A stretch of DNA of 64,000 bases, from contig NC_067120.1 in the NCBI RefSeq assembly GCF_021347895.1, positions 23,235,361 through 23,299,360 of the forward strand. Direction: 5' to 3'. The notes beneath the pieces are model-generated. The model made no database searches. It was given only the letters and a program-made list of their open reading frames with translations, and was not told the DNA's origin. Positions within the stretch are counted from its first letter, which is position 1. Every line of letters begins with the position of its first letter. This DNA is from Acanthochromis polyacanthus (taxonomy: Eukaryota; Chordata; Actinopteri; Pomacentridae). A program made the position numbers and the translations under genes. This document shows, piece after piece, positions 58,112 through 64,000 of the stretch.

Positions 58112-58130
58112 TATACCACTGTGCAGCCCG

Positions 58131-58644
58131 ACTTAACAATAATGAACATATTTTATAAATCTTCTGGGACCCTGTCTGCACACCTGCCCTAGTGTTTCTT
58201 TTTTTATGGACATGTAGGGAATAGTGAAAAGGAAGACTGATGATGGATCGTATTCTATAGCTTTTACAGCTGTAATCTCGAGAGAGTACTTTCTGCAAAC
58301 TAAAATTTAAACCATATATCGATGGAGTTTTGCCCCAACATTCACTGTATATGCTTCACACATTTAAACAGATCACAAGATAACATCCAGCTTCAAGTGA
58401 ATATATTTGACATGAATCTTCCATCATTCCTGCCAAAGGAGCAGCCTCGCCTTTTAAACCTGCTGTGCTTCAGAGGAAGAACCTGGCATTCAGTCAGACT
58501 GACACTCTGAAATAGGCTACAGCAACAACAGACAAATCTGCAACACATTTGCTCCCTGCCTTTGATTTGCCTTCACAGTGTCAAAGTTTCAGCAGGTAAT
58601 GTCCACAGATGTTTGCTTTGATGATTACGTGACCATTTGCTTCC
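58131..58644. other. Spacer, no feature recognised
   Basis: The 58322-58510 open frame shows no known domain. Confidence 0.4.
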
Positions 58645-58857
58645 ATCTAGTGCAGGGGTGCACACACTTTTCCAGCATGTGAGCTACTTATAAAATGACC
58701 AAGTCAAAATGATCTACCTACTATAAATTTGCAAAACATATATTTATTTATAAATATATTGAGAATTCTTTCTATGAACCATATATGTTGGTGTACCTTG
58801 CATAACTACATGAATCCATATTGCTCAATACAACTCTGTGCATTTTTTGTCATTACC

Positions 58858-59412
58858 TTACTCTGATGACTTGCACTGAATGGAATCAGCCAGGGATGCA
58901 TAGTCCGGACAGTAGCTGCTGACAGTCAGCCTCAGGCACACTTCCAAATGATCATCAGTCATGGTGGAACGGTACTTGGACTTAATGATCTTCATGTGGG
59001 AAAAGGCTGACTCGCATAAATAAGTGGAGCCGAATAATGCAGTCAAGGAGGTTGCACAATTTCTCATGTTGGGGTACTTTTCCTCTGTGAGTAAGTTCCA
59101 AAACTGTCCATGAGCTCTGGACTTCAGCTCAATGTCGGCTTGTAGTGTTAAAATCTCATCCTCCACTCCAGATGAGTTCAGGTGAAACAGTGTTGCGATT
59201 TTTGATGCAAGTGAAACAACCTCAGCATCTTCCCGAAAAGGGTAGCACATGAATGTAGCAATAGGCTCGAGTAAAGTAAAGTCTTGAAATCGTTTGTCAA
59301 ACTCTGAGAGGCAATTGTCAATCTGTTCTGTGTAGCGTACAGTGTCAAGCTGCACACATGACTTCCCCTGCATCTCCAGCTCTGATGTGAGGTTCTGGAA
59401 GTTTGCCAAATC
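58858..59412 (-). pseudogene. hAT transposase, C-terminal part
   Basis: Reads DLANFQNLTSELEMQGKS onward and includes NCATSLTALFGSTYLCESAF, the hAT C-terminal (dimerisation) block with the catalytic Glu in CESAFS, ending in KSSE-stop. It is in frame with the N-terminal part at 62425-63672 across the Harbinger insertion once one CAG is removed. Confidence 0.85.
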
Positions 59413-59949
59413 CTGGGGCCTATTTCACGAAGCAGGTTTAGTGAAAACTCTGAGTTTGTTAACCCTGAAATGAGGGAAACTCAGAGTTTTCCGTTTCACG
59501 AAGTGAGGTAACTCTAACCAGGGAATGCGGGGTAACTCGAGCCTGTTTCACAAAGAGGGGTAACTTCAACTCTCGGTCAGTTACCGCAGTAACAGACTCT
59601 ATGACTCTAACCTGGTCGCCAGCAGGTTTATCTGAGAAAACCTCGAGTTTCTCTCCGTCTCCGCCCACTTTCAGCCACACACGCTGTTTCATTTCCTAAT
59701 TCATTCAGACAGTAAGCGAGCGAGTTTTGGCGTAGAACAGCTTTTATTAACGATCCAGTGGATAAAGGAGCAGCATTACTGCACAGATAATTAAATATTC
59801 GTCGGTAGATTGTTATCAGACCGAGCATAAATGTTCTCGCATTTCCGGACAATTATCGGTTTGAGCGGTACCGTTTCGTATTCGTTTCAAGTCCATAATC
59901 TACATAAACAACCTAATCCGTCCTTACATTTACATTACCAGCCGCAGTC

Positions 59950-61035
59950 ATGCTCTCACATCCAGCAGATATTGTGTGTTGCGCTGTGGTTCTTTGCAAA
60001 TGGAAGTTTTTATATGATGTCAGAGATGCAGAGCACTACAGTAAGACAACTGTATGCAGGACAGTCAGAAAAGTTTTCCTGGCTCTGAAACGACTTTTAC
60101 TCGTCATTGTGGTTTTCCTGGACACAAACCTGTCAGAGCATCAAGGAGGATCCATGGGATTGCAGGTGAATGATGTAGAGATCTGTTAAATTAATTTTAA
60201 ATCATATTCTGTTAATGACATGCAGCCTCAGACTGGGATTAGTAATTTTAATTTCTTTTAGGATTTCCCAGTGTGATTGGCTGCATAGATGCACACACAT
60301 CCCCATCACAGCTCCCTCACATCATGAATAGGAAGTCCATTCACAGCATAAATGTGCAGGTAGGCTACAGGTAGACTGACTACTGTTTCTAAATGTTAAA
60401 GACTGCATCATAGTTCAACATCTGTCATTCTCTGCACTGTCCAGATCATATGTGATGCTGCATACATCATTTCTAATGTGGAGGCCACGTGGTCTGGGTC
60501 TGTTCATGACTCCAGGATTTATGGAGAGTCTAACCTGAGCAACAGACTGCAGCATGGTCAGCAGACTAAAGATTTTCACAATATAATTCTCTTGTCTCCC
60601 TCCTTTAATATGCTCTGATGTATCCACTATACATTACAGGAGAGTTTGATGGCCTTCTGCTGGGTGACAGGGGTTACCATGCCAACCCAGGCTGATGACC
60701 TCATACCCTGACCCTGAACCAGGCCCCCAACAGAACTTCAACCGGGCTCACTGCAGGACCAGAGCCCGGGTGGAGATGACCATAGGCCTGCTGAAAGCCC
60801 GTTTCCAGTGCCTACATCTCCTCGGGCCTGTGATATTACTGTGGCATGTGTTGTTCTTCATAATATTACCACTATTAGAGGAGAGCAACACCCTGCCCTA
60901 CAAACTGAAGACCAAGATGATGAGCCCATCCACCTGCAGCTATCCAGGACAGCAGAGCAGTCAGAGACACCGTATGCAATAATCACTTTAGAGTTTAAGT
61001 CACCATCATCACCACCACAGCAAATAAAGACATGA
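59950..61035 (+). pseudogene. Harbinger transposase (HARBI1-type), multi-exon relic
   Basis: Exon-like blocks: 59950-60167 (DAEHYSKTTVCRTVRKVFLA), about 60263-60360 (GCIDAHTS...NRKSIHSINVQ, ending CAG/gtaggc), about 60445-60545 (IICDAAYIISNVEATWSGSV, DSRIYGES), and 60640-61035 (GEFDGLLLGDRGYH, then ARVEMTIGLLKARFQCL). Asp in GCID, Asp in GDRGY and Glu in RVEMTIG are the DDE triad. A frameshift after GDRGYHANP and changes in the first block disable it. The protein would cut the element's ends together with the Myb-like partner. Confidence 0.88.
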
Positions 61036-61299
61036 TACACATTTCATTTGGTCTTCTTTATTTCCTACAAATAAAAGAGATAGTTCAGTTCATGTTCCAA
61101 TAGTTAACATAATTCACCTGTGACCATCACCACCTCTAACTTGTGCTCCAGTATTTCAATTTCCAGATCTGCCCTCCTAATCTGTTTTTGGATTTTTCTC
61201 AGGAAATGCAGTTTTTAAATCAGTTTTCCTGATAACTGGGAATACATAGAGGACATTCAATTATACAGTTGCACATGAATTCCACAGAATGAACCTCTG

Positions 61300-61620
61300 G
61301 TGTTTCCTGAACATCCATCTCACTGCAGTGGAAGCTGAGGGACCATTCTGCTGCTGTCCAGCCATGCTCTGTTAAAAAAGATGAGAATGTGCAATACTTA
61401 GATACTAGTGTAGGGTAAATGTCACACTCTATATTCCACCCAAAATCTGAATGAGAAGAGAACTATCAGTAACATACTTCTATATGCCTTTCTGGATCCC
61501 CCTCTGTAAAGGCAGCAGACACAGTTTCATCCTCTTCATCCTAGATCAGTGACATGTTTCAGTAAACTTAAACTACCATTTGGATAAATCTTTGGAGTGT
61601 TGCCTACTTACAATTACAAG

Positions 61621-61657
<37 letters not shown>

Positions 61658-62200
61658 TCCATGACCTTTTATACCACCGTTTTACAGGCATCTGCTTTCT
61701 TTCTGTTGGCTGAGCAGAAGTCTGTGTTAGTTTAAATAGGCTTAATTATTTAACAGGACATGATATGGATGCAGACATTTAGGCTATGTGTGGATAAAAC
61801 AACTGCACAGTCAAACAGCCACTTAATATTTAGGATACTTCACAATGTAAAACATGATCAACATGAAGTACCTCCATGAAATAATGCCGAGGTCTGACCT
61901 GTTTGAACAATGTTGTTATATTTCATCTTAAGCTGTTGCCCCGTGCGCTTCTCCCCTGCGAGATTTCACCTAAATGAAATAACTTACTAGGCTGCTATTC
62001 AGACAGTTATTCCCTGTAATATTATTACGATTACAAAGGACGACATTTAAACTTACACATTGATCCGGGCTGTTCTCCACGCCGTCTCCCTCTCTTTTAC
62101 AGCTGCAGCGGTGTTGCAGTTCATTCTAAAAACGTGTTCAAACTCGCAATATGAGCACGTTAAAAACTTCCAGTGCAAAAACGCAGCCTTTCGCTTCCCC
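61300..62200 (-). pseudogene. Possible Myb-like second gene of the Harbinger element
   Basis: The minus strand near 62060-62120 reads CNTAAAVKERETAWRTARIN before a gtaag, resembling the end of a Myb/SANT trihelix block of Harbinger partner proteins. Further exons toward 61300 are unclear. Function would be import of transposase and recognition of the ends. Confidence 0.4.
61624..61653. repeat. (TA)n microsatellite
   Basis: About 15 uninterrupted TA units inside the Harbinger element. Confidence 0.95.
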
Positions 62201-62424
62201 GTTTCCATGGTGATTCGTCGAATCGGGGTTCCATTGATGCTGTTTTTTCAGACTTGCGGTGCACGCGCGTAACTCCGGGTCAAATTACTCCGAGTTGATT
62301 AACCCAACTCAAATCAGCCCTTGTGAAACCGAAAGCTCAGAGTTTTCTATCTCAGAGTAGATCAACTCAGAGTTGTGGAAGAAACTCAGAGTTTGTAAAA
62401 CCTGCTTCGTGAAATAGGCCCCTG

Positions 62425-63672
62425 GTGCTAGAGCTTCGAGGAGAGATGTTGCATTTTTCGTTTGAAAGCATTAACTGAGCTTATCATATTGATCACAGTT
62501 TTGTCTTTTCCTTGCAGCTCTAGATTAAGGTCATTTAACATGTTGGTCAGATCGGTTAAAAATGCCAAGTCTAGCAGCCACTGGTCGTCACTTAGTTGGT
62601 TATATTCTGCATGTTTAGCTTCACGGAAAAAAACCTTAATCTCCGGACAGAGGTCTCGAAATCTTTGCAGGAATTTCCCTCGACTAAGCCATCTGACATC
62701 AGTGTGCAACAGTAACTCAGAGTGGTCACCGTCAGTGTTATCCAGATGTGCACGGAATAGACGTCTTTGAAGAGATCTGGCGCAAATAGAACAGGCGATC
62801 TTCGTTGCCACATCCATTATTTCTTTCATGTTGAGCATTTTTGCGCATAACGCTTGTTGGGGTATTATACAGTGGTAATTAAGGAAGTCTGGGAAAGCAT
62901 CGTCCTCCCTGCACTTTGCAATAAACCCATTTGAGCGGCCAACCATCGCAGGCGCTCCGTCCGTGGTGATGGACACCATTTTGTACACTGGGAGCTGGGT
63001 TTTCTCAATAAAGTTTTTAAAAGACTGAAATATGTCTTCTCCTCGCGTGTGTTCTTCCATGGGCAGGATTGTTAACAGCTCCTCTTTTGTGCTCATATCA
63101 GTAAGCACCATCCGAAAAATAAAAATGCACAACTGGTCTGTGTCACTCACGTCTGTAGACTCATCCAACTGCAGAGAGAAACACTCGCAATCTGTGATGT
63201 CCTTCCAAAGTTGCTTAGTCAAATCCTCAGCCATGGCTTCACTGCGTCGTGTAACTGTAGTTCTTGATAGCTGGAGAGCTCTTATCGAAGATAGTATTTC
63301 TGTTTTGTTTTTAAAGTCTTTGAACAACGAGTCAGCTGCTTCAACAAATGCCTCTTTTACCATTTCTCCGTCTTGGAAGGATTTCTTGTTCTTAACGATT
63401 AAGTGACTCACCCGGAACGAAGCTTCAGTGGCTGCCTTTGCTTTTGAAGTTAGCTGTGAGAAAAATGACTGCTGTCCGGACAACTGGGATTTTAGTTCCT
63501 TCACCTTTCTCCTTCTCAGCTCGCTTTTCGGAGGGAAGTCAGTATCGTAGTTTTTATGAACAGTCCGAAAATGCCGCTCCACATTTCCCTTTTTCGGTAT
63601 AGCGATGACAGACTGGCAGATGAGGCAAATGCACTTTGAAAATGACATAGTGAAAAAAAGTCCACCTCCCAT
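62425..63672 (-). pseudogene. hAT transposase, N-terminal part (BED finger and DDE core start)
   Basis: The ORF has C16-x2-C19 and H34-x4-H39 (BED-type finger), then QLDESTDVSD and ITTDGAPAMVG with the first two catalytic Asp, as in GTF2IRD2/ZBED-like hAT proteins. The true start lies upstream at 63728 (MSEGARPSKKPKTYHFHTEW) but is one frame off: a T-run near 63655 has lost one base. A TAG replaces a likely CAG at 62437-62439 just before the Harbinger insertion. So the gene carries a frameshift, a nonsense change and an insertion. Confidence 0.85.
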
Positions 63673-64000
63673 TCCGTATGGAAATGGTACGTTTTTGGCT
63701 TTTTACTTGGGCGAGCTCCCTCACTCATTTTTATATCCTTAAGTTTAGAAGAAATAAATTGGAGGCTAACTCACGAGCTTGCTAGAACGCGCCGTTATGT
63801 GCGCATGTCCAGTGACCCCTCTGTCAGAAAAGGTCCGATTGGTCAGACCGACCTCCCTCTATGCCAATCAAGTGACAAATTTCAGAGCAAAGACGGATCA
63901 TAGGCTGACGTCTATGTTTTAATGTCATGCGATCGACCCACAGTACCTTCGCGATCGACTGGTAGATCGCGATCGACGTATTGGGCACCCCTGATCTAGT

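Larger units (their letters stand above)
57112..58130 (-). repeat. SINE, split by a TIR element
   Basis: The head GGGCTGCACAGTGG (58116-58129) is separated from TAGTGGTTAGCACATTTGCC and the rest (57112-57470) by the element 57471-58111. The tail ATGGATGGATGGATTATTAA and middle blocks match 46403-46770. Confidence 0.85.
59416..62421 (+). mobile_element. PIF/Harbinger transposon
   Basis: GGGCCTATTTCACGAAGCAG at 59416 and its inverted copy ending at 62421 are the terminal repeats; the 3-bp duplication CTG lies at 59413-59415 and 62422-62424. Carries a spliced, damaged transposase on the plus strand and traces of the second (Myb-like) gene on the minus strand, the usual Harbinger arrangement. 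Confidence 0.92.
58653..63993 (-). mobile_element. hAT transposon, split by a Harbinger element
   Basis: CAGGGGTGCACACACTTTTC at 58653 and the inverted end (cgtattgggcacccctg, 63993) are hAT termini. The 8-bp duplication ATCTAGTG (58645-58652) is matched by ATCTAGT at 63994-64000, where the window ends. Without the Harbinger insert the element is about 2.3 kb and encodes one transposase on the minus strand. Confidence 0.9.

Overview
This is a nuclear segment from a ray-finned fish, most likely a teleost. It contains Tc1-like transposons with the usual fish inverted repeats, a Harbinger element of the 'GGGCCTATTTCACGAAG' type, a BED-finger hAT, tRNA-derived SINEs, Ty3/Gypsy elements with short LTRs, and GT-AG introns. 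I see no bacterial operons, ribosome binding sites or CRISPR arrays.

One host gene runs through most of the window on the minus strand, an SLC23 (nucleobase/ascorbate:Na+ symporter) family member. Five consecutive exons can be joined with matching splice sites and phases: 47374-47529, 26470-26627, 22805-22988, 20832-21013 and 7056-7173. They give 266 uninterrupted codons spread over 40 kb. Its first exon and 3' half are outside the window or not recognised. Most other features from 7 to 47 kb are transposable elements in its introns.

Layout: 1-583 LTR end. 979-4253 solo LTR carrying a palindromic double Tc1 (1181-3632). 6.5 kb CA microsatellite. 8416-16302 an IS630/Tc1-type DNA transposon whose transposase lacks its catalytic core, interrupted by an intact young Gypsy element (9517-14964, 1596-codon Gag-Pol, apparently self-primed) and by a 710-bp MITE (15376-16085). 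17114-19114 and 43957-45865 two copies of one MITE family, each holding a nearly complete Tc1. 19-31 kb slc23 exons, SINE, MITEs and Tc1 relics. 31.1-36.5 kb integrase-like exon relics and an internally deleted Gypsy. 36.5-43.3 kb piggyBac-like end, Tc1 relic split by a SINE, Gypsy LTR pieces with a proline-rich minisatellite ORF, an 18S rRNA fragment and a C-type lectin exon. 46.4-49.9 kb SINE, two inverted MITEs with 7-bp target duplications, ferritin and Tc1 remnants. 52.8-55.2 kb internally deleted Gypsy with its 5' LTR. 55.4-56.5 kb Tc1 relic. 57.1-58.1 kb a SINE split by a small TIR element that carries a copy of the start of a pdzd8-like gene. 58653-63993 a hAT element split by a Harbinger element, ending exactly at the window edge with its target duplication.

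The DNA works mainly as a record of nested insertions. The most notable items are the self-priming Gypsy element, the TIR element carrying a host exon, the transposase reduced to its DNA-binding part, and the palindromic Tc1 composite. All family assignments are from reading the sequence; no database search was run.
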